Shown here piece by piece: positions 7,093 through 13,920 of a DNA stretch of 26,217 nucleotides. The number at the start of each line of letters is the position of its first letter. The stretch's first letter is position 1. Source of the stretch: UBA1081 sp964443825 (GTDB lineage Bacteria; Bacillota; Clostridia; Oscillospirales; Acutalibacteraceae); contig CAYUEV010000025.1 of the NCBI GenBank assembly GCA_964443825.1, forward strand, positions 1-26,217, in the 5' to 3' direction. The position numbers and the translations under genes were made by a program. The notes below the pieces were generated by a model. The model did no database searches. It was not told the origin of the DNA and saw only the letters and a list, made by a program, of their open reading frames with translations.

Positions 7093-8012
7093 ATGAAAGC
7101 TGTTGATTTGTTCGCCGGATGCGGCGGATTGTCGCTTGGATTTCAAAGAGAGGGTTTTTTGAGATCGTCGCCGCTTTCGAATGGTGGGAAGCTGCTGTCA
7201 ACTGTTATATGGCAAATTTTTCGCATCCGATTTTTAAAATTGATTTGTCAAGCGTGACTGACGCCATATCGCAAATTAAACCTTTTAAGCCGGATATAAT
7301 CATCGGAGGACCTCCTTGTCAGGATTTTTCTCACGCGGGAAAAAGAATAGAAGCCGGAAGGGCTGTTCTTACGGATTGTTTCGCCGAGATTGTCGCTAAA
7401 ATTAAACCAAAGTTTTTTGTGATGGAAAATGTAGACAGAGCTAAAAATAGCAACGCCTACTCTGAAGCGAGAGAGATTTTTAAAAACGCCGGATACGGTT
7501 TGACGGAAATTATTTTGGACGCGAGTTTGTGCGGCGTTCCGCAAAAGAGAAAAAGATTTATTTGTTTTGGTATGCAAGGAACAGAAGATGGGTTCGCGTT
7601 TAACGAATTTGTTAACGCGCAATCAAGCAAACCAATTACTTTAAGAGAATACTTCGGCGACTCGCTTGGTTTTGAATATTACTATCGACATCCAAGAAAT
7701 TATAATCGGCGGGCGGTTTTTTCGATCGACGAACCGGCGCCTACAATGAGAGGAGTAAACCGCCCGATACCGAAAGGATATACGGGGAGACCTAACGACG
7801 CTTGCGCCGTGAACGAGGACTTGCATGTTTTAACGACGGCGAAAAGGGCGTTGATTCAAACTTTTCCTCCTGATTATAAATGGATTGGAAACAAAACCGA
7901 TATTGAACAAATGATAGGAAACGCCGTTCCCGTAAACCTTGCGCGGTTTGTCGCAAGGATTGTGATGCAATTTGCGGAAGGAGAACAAAATGATCGAGGC
8001 GAAGCGGTTTAG
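7093..8012 (+). pseudogene. C5-cytosine DNA methyltransferase (HindVP-like), frameshifted
   Basis: The start at 7093 has AAAGAGG 8 bases upstream and opens with motif I, VDLFAGCGGLSLGFQ. After GF22 the frame breaks in a run of six T (7155-7160). The rest continues in another frame as EIVAAFEWWEAAVNCYMANF and carries motif IV GGPPCQDFS (catalytic Cys), motif VI ENVDR, motif VIII QKRKRF and motif X IGNAVP. Four or seven T would restore one protein of about 305 residues, normal for small m5C enzymes. As written, the motif I part terminates early and the downstream frame lacks motif I, so the enzyme should be inactive unless ribosomal or transcriptional slippage occurs on the T run. It would normally protect DNA from the divergent endonuclease. 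Confidence 0.85.
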
Positions 8013-8235
8013 GGAGCGGCTTAAAGAAAATACAACGTATCGGGACGCCGTAATCGGAGATATAGTTTTTAGAGTCAAGAGAGCGGACGGCGCTCTCGCT
8101 TGGAGCGACGAGGATGCGTATCAATTTTATCTTGAACAAACCGATAAATTTAAATCTTCAACGGTATCGGTGCGGTCGCAGATTAAAAAAGCGGTAAAAC
8201 CTTACGGCGCTTTCAATAAAGCCGCAAAAACGTAA
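7990..8235 (+). CDS. Small conserved-context protein between methyltransferase and vsr
   Basis: An 81-residue protein. ATG 7990 is chosen because GGAAGGAG lies 6 bases upstream; it overlaps the methyltransferase 3' end by 23 bases, implying co-translation. It is basic, with alternating charged segments (EAKRFRERLKENTTYRDAV at the start, a Lys-rich C-terminus). WSDEDAYQFYLEQ sits near the middle. No transmembrane segment, Cys cluster or clear helix-turn-helix is visible, so it does not look like a standard C (controller) protein. Function unknown. The tight packing between methyltransferase and vsr suggests a role tied to modification or mismatch repair, but that is inference. Confidence 0.7.
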   Translation: MIEAKRFRERLKENTTYRDAVIGDIVFRVKRADGALAWSDEDAYQFYLEQTDKFKSSTVSVRSQIKKAVKPYGAFNKAAKT

Positions 8236-8237
8236 AA

Positions 8238-8654
8238 ATGTCTGACGTATTTAATAGGGAACAGCGCGGCGAGATAATGCGAAAAGTAAAGTCGCGTGGG
8301 AACAAAAGCACGGAAATAAAGTTAATTTCGGTATTTAAGGACAACGACATTTCGGGTTGGAAACGAAATTACGACGTGATAGGTCACCCCGATTTTGTAT
8401 TTCTTAAAAAGAAAATAGCCGTTTTTGTGGACGGCTGTTTTTGGCACGGTCATAATTGCCGGAACACCAAACCTTTGGACAATAAAGATTACTGGGATGA
8501 AAAAAGGGCAAAAAACATAAAGCATGATAGAGAAATTACAGAAAGATTCAAAAAACGGGGATGGACTGTAATCAGAATATGGGAATGCGAATTAAAAAAG
8601 AAAAATTACGACATTTTAATGGAAAAGTTAAAGCCATTAATGAATAATCATTAA
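8238..8654 (+). CDS. vsr: Very short patch repair endonuclease
   Basis: A 138-residue Vsr-family nickase. It cuts next to T:G mismatches that arise when 5-methylcytosine deaminates inside a methyltransferase recognition site. Visible features are the N-terminal MRKVKSRGNKSTE, catalytic Asp52 in GHPDFVF, and FVDGCFWHGHNC with Cys67, His70, His72 and Cys74. WEC (Cys117) would complete the structural zinc site known from the E. coli enzyme. Length matches the family. It starts 2 bases after the preceding stop without its own strong ribosome site, so it is probably translationally coupled. Unlike the endonuclease and methyltransferase, its frame is intact. Its presence fits a C5-methyltransferase partner. 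Confidence 0.93.
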   Translation: MSDVFNREQRGEIMRKVKSRGNKSTEIKLISVFKDNDISGWKRNYDVIGHPDFVFLKKKIAVFVDGCFWHGHNCRNTKPLDNKDYWDEKRAKNIKHDREITERFKKRGWTVIRIWECELKKKNYDILMEKLKPLMNNH

Positions 8655-8659
8655 AAAAC

Positions 8660-8692
8660 GCGACCGGCAAATAACCGATCGCTTTTATTTTT
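8660..8692 (+). terminator. Intrinsic terminator after vsr
   Basis: The stem GCGACCGG (8660-8667)/CCGATCGC (8675-8682), with one internal mismatch, is followed by TTTTATTTTT. It closes the methyltransferase-vsr transcript. Confidence 0.7.
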
Positions 8693-8787
8693 AGCGGCGT
8701 CAATATCCCACCGCTTCAACGCCGTATAACGCTTGAACGGCGACGGCGCATATAACTGTTAATGATTTTTTGTTATTTCCCTTAGTC

Positions 8788-8919
8788 TTAACGGGATTTT
8801 TTCGATTCTGTTCCCGACTCTTTGTCCGCTTCTGATTCCATTGGCTGAACTCCGCCGCATTCGTCGCAGAACCTTGCCGCGTCTTTAAGTTCCGTCCCGC
8901 AAAATATACATCTTTTCAT
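8788..8919 (-). CDS. 43-residue zinc-ribbon protein
   Basis: A short gene reading MKRCIFCGTELKDAARFC at its start, with CxxC (residues 4-7) and CDEC (residues 18-21), a treble-clef/zinc-ribbon arrangement, then a polar, acidic and finally basic tail. It has no membrane segment. AGGCGG lies about 9 bases upstream of the ATG (8919), and a perfect consensus sigma-A promoter sits about 40 bases upstream, which strongly supports expression. Zinc-ribbon N-termini of this type (zinc_ribbon_2-like) are common on larger membrane proteins in Clostridia; here the ribbon stands nearly alone. Function unknown. It could be a truncated remnant of a longer gene, but the start, ribosome site and promoter are all intact. 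Confidence 0.7.
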   Translation of the reverse strand: MKRCIFCGTELKDAARFCDECGGVQPMESEADKESGTESKKSR

Positions 8920-8960
8920 TATGATTCGCCGCCTAATTAAATTTGCACAACCGCAACAGT

Positions 8961-8989
8961 ATTATACATAACCGCGACAAATATGTCAA
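8961..8989 (-). promoter_or_regulatory. Perfect consensus sigma-A promoter for the zinc-ribbon gene
   Basis: On the minus strand, TTGACA (8989-8984), exactly 17 bases, then TATAAT (8966-8961). Both hexamers match consensus at all positions. Transcription should start near 8954, giving a 5' untranslated region of about 35 bases. Confidence 0.85.
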
Positions 8990-9017
8990 GAGGAAATTTT
9001 TATACTTTCTATAAACA

Positions 9018-9070
9018 ATCCCCCCCCCGTTAAAGCAAGCTCTCGGGCGGGGAGAGATGGGGGGGGGGAT
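9018..9070. terminator. C9/G10 hairpin, terminator-like
   Basis: AT plus nine C (9018-9028) pairs with a G run plus AT (9060-9070; ten G at 9059-9068). Inside are a smaller stem AAAGC AA GCTCT and the sequence GGGCGGGG. It lies immediately 3' of a decayed dockerin-like frame on the minus strand, so it may be the old terminator of that gene. There is no strong T-run on the minus side. Long C and G tracts like these are also prone to replication slippage and assembly error. Confidence 0.4.
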
Positions 9071-9085
9071 ATATTTATATTTAAC

Positions 9086-9232
9086 TCAGGCGCTTTTTGA
9101 GGAAGCTATCGGGATTACTCTCGCGTCTAAGGCGGCGTACATTTCGTCCGGCGGTGCTATTATAGACGCTTCCCAGTAACGCAAGTCGCCGAATGCGATC
9201 GCCTGCGCCGCAGTACGTAAGCGCTCTAAGTC
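9086..9232 (-). pseudogene. Decayed dockerin-type repeat remnant
   Basis: A start-less open frame of 48 codons ends in APPDEMYAALDARVIPIASSK before a TGA. The DARV core followed by a Ser-Ser/Ser-Ala-Lys element resembles the dockerin repeats of the protein at the right edge (EASDARVSLRSSAKLE). At DNA level 9117-9128 is identical to 26115-26126, and the match continues for four of the next five bases. Upstream, LERLRTAAQ may be the end of a first repeat, but the frame is interrupted. Ca-binding Asp residues are largely lost. I infer the degraded 3' end of a dockerin gene; chance similarity cannot be excluded. Confidence 0.35.
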
Positions 9233-9309
9233 TTACGGCATGCGCCGCCCTGATATGGTTTGCCCAAACTTTAAAAAATTCCCTAAGACAAAAACTTCGA
9301 GAGACGTTC

Positions 9310-9338
9310 TTGATTTTTTTTAAATTGTGTGATAGTAT
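9310..9338 (+). promoter_or_regulatory. Candidate sigma-A promoter of the DUF2238-like gene
   Basis: TTGATT (9310-9315), a 17-base spacer and TAGTAT (9333-9338), about 28 bases before the start codon. Each hexamer matches consensus at four of six positions. Confidence 0.45.
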
Positions 9339-9365
9339 TGTTAAAAACTTTTAGCGGGGAGCAGA

Positions 9366-10079
9366 ATGAAAAAGATCAACGAAATTTCGCCTATACCGAA
9401 AGCGCACCAAATAATCTGGTGGGTTTCAAGAGGGCTGCTGCTCATTTTTTCGATATACGGGATATTAAATGATTCCGTCACGATGTATTTAATGGGGCTT
9501 GCTTCAATCGCGTTTTCGCATCTTTGGGATATGTTTCAGATGTTTGGCGGAAAGTCGTTCATAACGAGAGTAAATTACCTTTTTCAGACGTTTTTAAATA
9601 TTTTTATCGTTTACGGCTGCGCGTGCTATATTATTAACACGAGGACCGATATAAAATTTCTCGATATAATTTCCCATTTCGGAGCGGGATTTATCGCCGC
9701 GTGGTTCGGATATGATTTCGCCGTCGTTTTTCAAGGCAAAAAACGCCATTTAAGCCCCGCTCTCGCCGCGCTTTTCAGTTTCACTTTTTCCATGTTTATC
9801 GCAGTCGCGTGGGAGCTTTATGAGTTCACAATGGACAGAGTTTACGGCTACACCCTTCAGACTTCCGATATTATCTCCGAAGTGGGACTTGTCGACACGA
9901 TGGTCGATTTTATTTGTTGCGTAATAGGCTCTCTTTTAGGGATGCTCGCCGTGGCTTTTTATCGAAACGGGATTATAGGCGGCAAAAACAGAAAAAAATT
10001 AAGAGCGGAAGTCGTCGCCCGCTCAAAACAAGACAGAAAAGAAGAACTTGAATTCTTAGGAATTGAAGATAACAAATAA
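9366..10079 (+). CDS. YjdF/DUF2238-like membrane protein
   Basis: A 237-residue integral membrane protein with about six hydrophobic segments (roughly residues 16-34, 40-55, 70-88, 98-118, 130-148 and 175-195) and a charged cytoplasmic tail rich in Lys, Arg and Glu. The segment SHFGAGFIAAWFGYD and, later, AVAWELYEFTMDRVYG followed by GLVDTMVDFICCVIGSLLG match the conserved pattern I associate with the YjdF/DUF2238 family of bacterial membrane proteins. Its biochemical role is not known. GGGGAG precedes the ATG by about 6 bases. It forms a single-gene unit ended by a bidirectional terminator shared with nadC. Confidence 0.75.
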   Translation: MKKINEISPIPKAHQIIWWVSRGLLLIFSIYGILNDSVTMYLMGLASIAFSHLWDMFQMFGGKSFITRVNYLFQTFLNIFIVYGCACYIINTRTDIKFLDIISHFGAGFIAAWFGYDFAVVFQGKKRHLSPALAALFSFTFSMFIAVAWELYEFTMDRVYGYTLQTSDIISEVGLVDTMVDFICCVIGSLLGMLAVAFYRNGIIGGKNRKKLRAEVVARSKQDRKEELEFLGIEDNK

Positions 10080-10090
10080 GACCAAAAAAA

Positions 10091-10126
10091 CCCGCCGAAG
10101 TTAAGCTTTAGGCGGGCTATTTTTTA
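10091..10126. terminator. Bidirectional terminator between DUF2238 gene and nadC
   Basis: The stem CCCGCC (10091-10096)/GGCGGG (10111-10116) has a T-run on the right (10120-10126) and an A-run on the left (10084-10090), so it can end transcription from both sides. It directly abuts the nadC stop. Confidence 0.75.
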
Positions 10127-10962
10127 AATTTCATTGAAATATCAAAAGCCGGCGCCGAATGAGTTAGAGCCCCCATTGAGATAACATCGACGCCTGTTTC
10201 GGCTACTTCTTTTACGTTCTCCAAGGTGATGTTGCCCGAAGCCTCGGTAACGGCTTTTTTATTTACTAATTCAACGCCTTTTTTCATGTCTTCCAAACTC
10301 ATATTGTCAAACATGATAATATCGACCCCGGCGAAAAGTGCCTCTCTTACTTCGGAAAGATCTCTTGTTTCGACCTCGATTTTAACGGTGTGACCGACGC
10401 TTTTTTTAATTCTTAAAACAGTTTCGGCTATCCCGCCTAAAGCGTCGATGTGGTTGTCTTTCAACATGACCGCGTCGGAAAGATTATAGCGGTGATTTTT
10501 GCCGCCGCCGCAAGTTACAGCGTATTTTTCCAAGGGTCTAAGACCCGGAAGGGTTTTTCTTGTGTCGGATATGCAAGAAGAAGTTCCCTTAATAGCGTCT
10601 ACGGCTCGGGCGGTCATGGTGGCTATTCCCGACATATGCTGTAAAATATTAAGAGCGGTGCGTTCGCCCGCTAAAAGACATGAGGTTTTACCCTTAAAAG
10701 CCGCTAAAATATCGCCGTTTTTAACGGAATCGCCGTCGTGATATTTGGTTTCATATCGAAAGCTGTCGTCAAGGAGCGAAAAAACTCTTAAACTCACGTC
10801 GACGCCCGAAAGAACGCCGTCGTCTTTAGAGATAAAATAAGAATAAGACGAGTCGCCGTCGCTGAAAATATAAGACGAGGACAGGTCAATGTAGTTTATA
10901 TCTTCGTTTAACGCGCGTTTTATAAGGTCGTCGACGTAAAAAAGCGGTAAATTGTTGAGCAT
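10117..10962 (-). CDS. nadC: Nicotinate-nucleotide diphosphorylase (carboxylating), quinolinate phosphoribosyltransferase
   Basis: A 281-residue enzyme that converts quinolinate and PRPP to nicotinate mononucleotide in de novo NAD synthesis. Recognisable features are GERTALNILQHMSGIAT, the substrate-binding stretch DTRKTLPGLRPLEKYAV with the following GGGKNHRYNLSDAVMLKDNH, KIEVETRDL, DIIMFDNM and the C-terminal ASGNITLENV and DVISMGALTHSAPAFDISMK, in the family order. GGGGGA lies about 11 bases before the ATG. It starts 28 bases downstream of nadB and shares its transcript. Confidence 0.96.
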   Translation of the reverse strand: MLNNLPLFYVDDLIKRALNEDINYIDLSSSYIFSDGDSSYSYFISKDDGVLSGVDVSLRVFSLLDDSFRYETKYHDGDSVKNGDILAAFKGKTSCLLAGERTALNILQHMSGIATMTARAVDAIKGTSSCISDTRKTLPGLRPLEKYAVTCGGGKNHRYNLSDAVMLKDNHIDALGGIAETVLRIKKSVGHTVKIEVETRDLSEVREALFAGVDIIMFDNMSLEDMKKGVELVNKKAVTEASGNITLENVKEVAETGVDVISMGALTHSAPAFDISMKFKK

Positions 10963-10990
10963 TTTTATTAAATCCCCCGGAAATATGGCG

Positions 10991-12475
10991 TCAAACTCTC
11001 GCGACGACTTCGTTTAAGATGATATGGGCGACCGTCGCCAAGGATTTTGTTTCTAAAAAGTCGGTCGAAATTTCATAAGAGCCTTCGTTCAGAAGTTTAA
11101 GAATGTCGTCAATTCTTGATATTCCTTTTTTGCAGGCCTCAAAATCAGGCAAAACGAAATAAGACTCCTGCATAATGGAGCGGATTTCGGACTTTACGCC
11201 TTTGGGGACGGGGTCGCCGGAAAGATTGATATTTTCAGGGGGAACGTCGGGAGGTTTTATTAACGAGTCTTCGTTTTTAATGTTGTTTATAACATCGAGA
11301 GCGGCTCTTTTTCCGAAAACAAGAGCCTCTAAAAGGGAATTGCTCGCTAGGCGGTTTCTGCCGTGAACGCCCGTGTTGGCGCACTCCCCGGCGGCGTAAA
11401 GGCGGGGGACGGTAGTTCTCCCGTTAAGGTCGGTTTCTATGCCGCCCATAAGGTAGTGCTGGCAGGGGAAAATGGGAATTAAATCGCGGGTAATGTCTAT
11501 ATTGTACTTTAAACAGCCTTCGTAAATCCCCGGAAAACGGTTTTTAACAAAATCGGGGTCTTTTTTTGTGATATCGAGAAAGAAATCGTCGCTGCCCGTC
11601 CGACGGCTTTCAAGGATTATTGAACGTGAAACAACGTCGCGGGGAGCCAACTCCTGTCTTTCGTCGTAACGCGACATAAAACGTTCGCCGCTGTGATTTA
11701 AAAGGTAAGCTCCTTCGCCCCTTATGGATTCGCTTATAAGAAAACGTTCGTCCTCGCCTGTATTAAAAGCTGTGGGATGGAACTGAACGTAGCTTAAATC
11801 TTTGATTTTGGCTCCTAAAGAGCCGGCTATAAGAACGCCGTCGCCCGTCGCCGTTTTAGGATTGGTGGTGTATTTATAAACTCTTCCTATGCCGCCCGTG
11901 CAAAGTATACAGTAACTTCCGTAGACCGTAAGCACACCTTTATCGTAAAGAATATTAGCCTTAAAGCCATTTTCAAGAGGGTCTAAAGAGTACAGAGCGG
12001 CGTTTTCTAAAATAGTGATATTTTTACGTGTTTTAACGTTTTTTAAGAGCTTTTCGGCGATCTCTTTGCCCGTGGCGTCCTTATGGTGCATAATGCGCCT
12101 GCGGGAGTGACCGCCTTCAAGAGTTTTATCGAGGGAGCCGTCGGGTTTTCTGTCAAAGTCGACGCCCATGTCTATAATATCGCGAACGGCCGACGCGCCT
12201 TCGTGAACGAGAACGCTTACCGCGTCTTTATTGTTAAGGAAGCCTCCGGCTACGAGAGTGTCTTTAATGTGAAGGTCGAAACTGTCGTCTTCGGCGTCTA
12301 AAACGGCGGCGATACCGCCTTGAGCCAAATTGCTGCCGCCAACGTTCTCGTTGTATTTAGAGAGCATGAGAACGTTTATATCGGGCGGGAACTGAAGCGC
12401 GGCGTAAAGCCCGGCCGCGCCCACGCCTACTATAATTACGTCGGTTAAATTATTTTTACTTGCGGAAAAGCTCAT
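10991..12475 (-). CDS. nadB: L-aspartate oxidase
   Basis: A 494-residue flavoprotein that oxidises L-aspartate to iminoaspartate, the first step of quinolinate formation. The FAD-binding Rossmann motif is VIIVGVGAAGLYAAL (about residues 13-27), followed by SNLAQGGIAAVL. GGHSRRRIMHHKDATG, QFHPTAF and GECANTGVHGRNRLASNSLLEALVFG are characteristic of aspartate oxidases within the succinate dehydrogenase flavoprotein superfamily. It is somewhat shorter than the E. coli protein (540), with a reduced C-terminal domain, as in several Firmicutes. nadC follows. nadA (quinolinate synthase) is not in the window and must be elsewhere for the pathway to work. Confidence 0.96.
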   Translation of the reverse strand: MSFSASKNNLTDVIIVGVGAAGLYAALQFPPDINVLMLSKYNENVGGSNLAQGGIAAVLDAEDDSFDLHIKDTLVAGGFLNNKDAVSVLVHEGASAVRDIIDMGVDFDRKPDGSLDKTLEGGHSRRRIMHHKDATGKEIAEKLLKNVKTRKNITILENAALYSLDPLENGFKANILYDKGVLTVYGSYCILCTGGIGRVYKYTTNPKTATGDGVLIAGSLGAKIKDLSYVQFHPTAFNTGEDERFLISESIRGEGAYLLNHSGERFMSRYDERQELAPRDVVSRSIILESRRTGSDDFFLDITKKDPDFVKNRFPGIYEGCLKYNIDITRDLIPIFPCQHYLMGGIETDLNGRTTVPRLYAAGECANTGVHGRNRLASNSLLEALVFGKRAALDVINNIKNEDSLIKPPDVPPENINLSGDPVPKGVKSEIRSIMQESYFVLPDFEACKKGISRIDDILKLLNEGSYEISTDFLETKSLATVAHIILNEVVARV

Positions 12476-12542
12476 AATCGGTTGCCAAAAGTATGTCTTT
12501 AGTTCAAGTTTTAGACGCCATAAAATAAAATTTGGATTTACG

Positions 12543-12572
12543 AATTAAGTATATCACAAATTTTACTTAATT
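12543..12572. promoter_or_regulatory. Palindromic operator candidate over the nadBC promoter
   Basis: AATTAAGTA (12543-12551) and its exact reverse complement TACTTAATT (12564-12572) are separated by 12 bases. The repeat spans the spacer and -10 box, which is where a repressor would act. Niacin-responsive NiaR is the usual nad regulator in Bacillota; I cannot confirm that this is its site. Confidence 0.45.
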
Positions 12573-12576
12573 GCAA
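12548..12576 (-). promoter_or_regulatory. nadBC promoter
   Basis: On the minus strand TTGCAA (12576-12571), 17 bases, TATACT (12553-12548). This gives a leader of about 65 bases before nadB. Confidence 0.65.
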
Positions 12577-12609
12577 AACTTTTTACATTTATTTTTTAAT
12601 AAATATCAC

Positions 12610-12638
12610 TTGAAAATAAGTTATGAATATGGTAAAAT
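12610..12638 (+). promoter_or_regulatory. Promoter of the ComEA-like gene
   Basis: TTGAAA (12610-12615), 17 bases, TAAAAT (12633-12638), about 40 bases before the start codon, back to back with the nadBC promoter. Confidence 0.6.
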
Positions 12639-12677
12639 TACATACGATAGTCGCGTTTATCAAAAAGGGTAAGAATT

Positions 12678-13445
12678 ATGAAAGATAAAATATCGTCCGA
12701 AGACGACGAGGAAGTCGTCGATATTATTTTGTCCGACGACGACCCTGAAGACGACGATGAGGAATCCCCTAAAAAGAAAGTAAAAAAACCGAAGTCCGAA
12801 ACCGTAAAGTTTATAATATTTCTCATATTATCGACCGCTGTTATTTCGATTATGTCGGTCAATTTATTTTTTACGGCGAGGGTTTATAACGCGTTAAAAG
12901 AAGAGGGGATGAGTCCGGAACTGTTTTTAGGCGAGGACGATCACGCCGAAGGGACTGTTTTTGAGCTTTTTACAAAAGACAACTCGACATATTATAAAGA
13001 AGTAACGACCGCGCCCTCGACAAATCAGTCTTTAGGCGGGAGCGTCAATACTAATGAAAACGCGGGGTCGCGGGGTTCGGGCGACGCCAACAGCGCTTCA
13101 AAAAATCAAGGAAACGGCTCGTCAAACGGCAATATTAGCGCGGGGGCCGCCGGCGCGGGAACGACCGCGGGCGGGAGCGCCGCGACAGCCGCTCCTCAAA
13201 CGACTGCGGAAGAAACCAAAACCACAGGCGGACAAGTCGATTCCCCGACTCAAGGTCTTATAAACATAAACACCGCGTCGCTTTCGGAGCTTATGACGCT
13301 TAACGGGATAGGCGAAGTCAAGGCTCAGGCTATTATAGATTACAGAGAGGAAAACGGACCCTTTAGGAGCGCGGGAGAGCTTATAAACGTAAGCGGAATA
13401 GGAGAAAAAACGCTTCAAAAAATTATAGATTACGTTTGCGTGTAG
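12678..13445 (+). CDS. Membrane-anchored ComEA-like helix-hairpin-helix protein
   Basis: A 255-residue protein with an unusual layout: a very acidic N-terminus (residues 6-28, mostly Asp and Glu), a Lys-rich patch, one transmembrane helix (about 44-68), a long low-complexity linker rich in Gly, Ala, Ser, Asn and Thr (about 110-185), then a ComEA-type double helix-hairpin-helix domain. This begins LININTASLSELMTLNGIG and has the second hairpin ELINVSGIGEKTLQKI. ComEA proteins bind double-stranded DNA at the cell surface during transformation. The domain is outside in the predicted topology, which fits. No comEC or other competence gene is nearby, so a DNA-uptake role is inferred from the domain only. 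AAGGG precedes the ATG. Confidence 0.85.
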   Translation: MKDKISSEDDEEVVDIILSDDDPEDDDEESPKKKVKKPKSETVKFIIFLILSTAVISIMSVNLFFTARVYNALKEEGMSPELFLGEDDHAEGTVFELFTKDNSTYYKEVTTAPSTNQSLGGSVNTNENAGSRGSGDANSASKNQGNGSSNGNISAGAAGAGTTAGGSAATAAPQTTAEETKTTGGQVDSPTQGLININTASLSELMTLNGIGEVKAQAIIDYREENGPFRSAGELINVSGIGEKTLQKIIDYVCV

Positions 13446-13447
13446 AA

Positions 13448-13873
13448 TTATCGGCTTTCAGCACGGTATATTTTTATCGTTCTTTCGGTATTTCTACCTT
13501 TTTCGATTTCGACAAATATTGAGTTATCGGGCAGAAAATCTTCAACATTTTCGCTCCACTCGATAAAAATTATACCGTCGTCGCTTTGGTAATCGTAAAA
13601 CCCCGTTTCATAAAGGCTTTCCTCGCCGTTTATTCTGTACATATCAAAATGATAAATATGAGGATTTCCCCCGTAGTCGTTCACAATAGAGAACGTGGGG
13701 CTCGTAACGTCCGATTCGTTCCCCAGGGCTTTTACGGCGCATTTTGTAAAAAACGTCTTACCCGCCCCCAGATCGCCTTTTAACGCCACAACGTCGCCGC
13801 CTTTTAAATTTTCGGCTAAAAGTTCCGCGATTTTTTCAGTTTCAGCTTCGTTCCGGCTTTTAAAAATCCTCAT
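13448..13873 (-). CDS. tsaE: tRNA threonylcarbamoyladenosine biosynthesis ATPase TsaE
   Basis: A 141-residue P-loop ATPase that works with TsaB and TsaD to make t6A37 on ANN-decoding tRNAs. Walker A is GDLGAGKT (33-40). SPTFSIVNDY (58-67) and HFDMYRI (75-81) are diagnostic, as is the later IIFIEWSEN. Length is typical. It is convergent with the ComEA-like gene (two bases between stops) and divergent from the SEDS gene, so it is separated from tsaB, with which it is often clustered. Confidence 0.95.
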   Translation of the reverse strand: MRIFKSRNEAETEKIAELLAENLKGGDVVALKGDLGAGKTFFTKCAVKALGNESDVTSPTFSIVNDYGGNPHIYHFDMYRINGEESLYETGFYDYQSDDGIIFIEWSENVEDFLPDNSIFVEIEKGRNTERTIKIYRAESR

Positions 13874-13920
13874 ATCGCAAATATATTCTCCCGCGTTAGG
13901 TTAATTTCTTTTTTAAGATT

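Noticed and set aside
7792..8139. Minus-strand frames under the methyltransferase 3' end
   Set aside because: The methyltransferase motifs on the other strand explain the sequence.
9001..9365. CRISPR-like or phage capsid remnant
   Set aside because: There is no repeat-spacer periodicity; the FGDLRYW segment briefly suggested a capsid C-terminus, but the dockerin alignment explains the end of the frame better.
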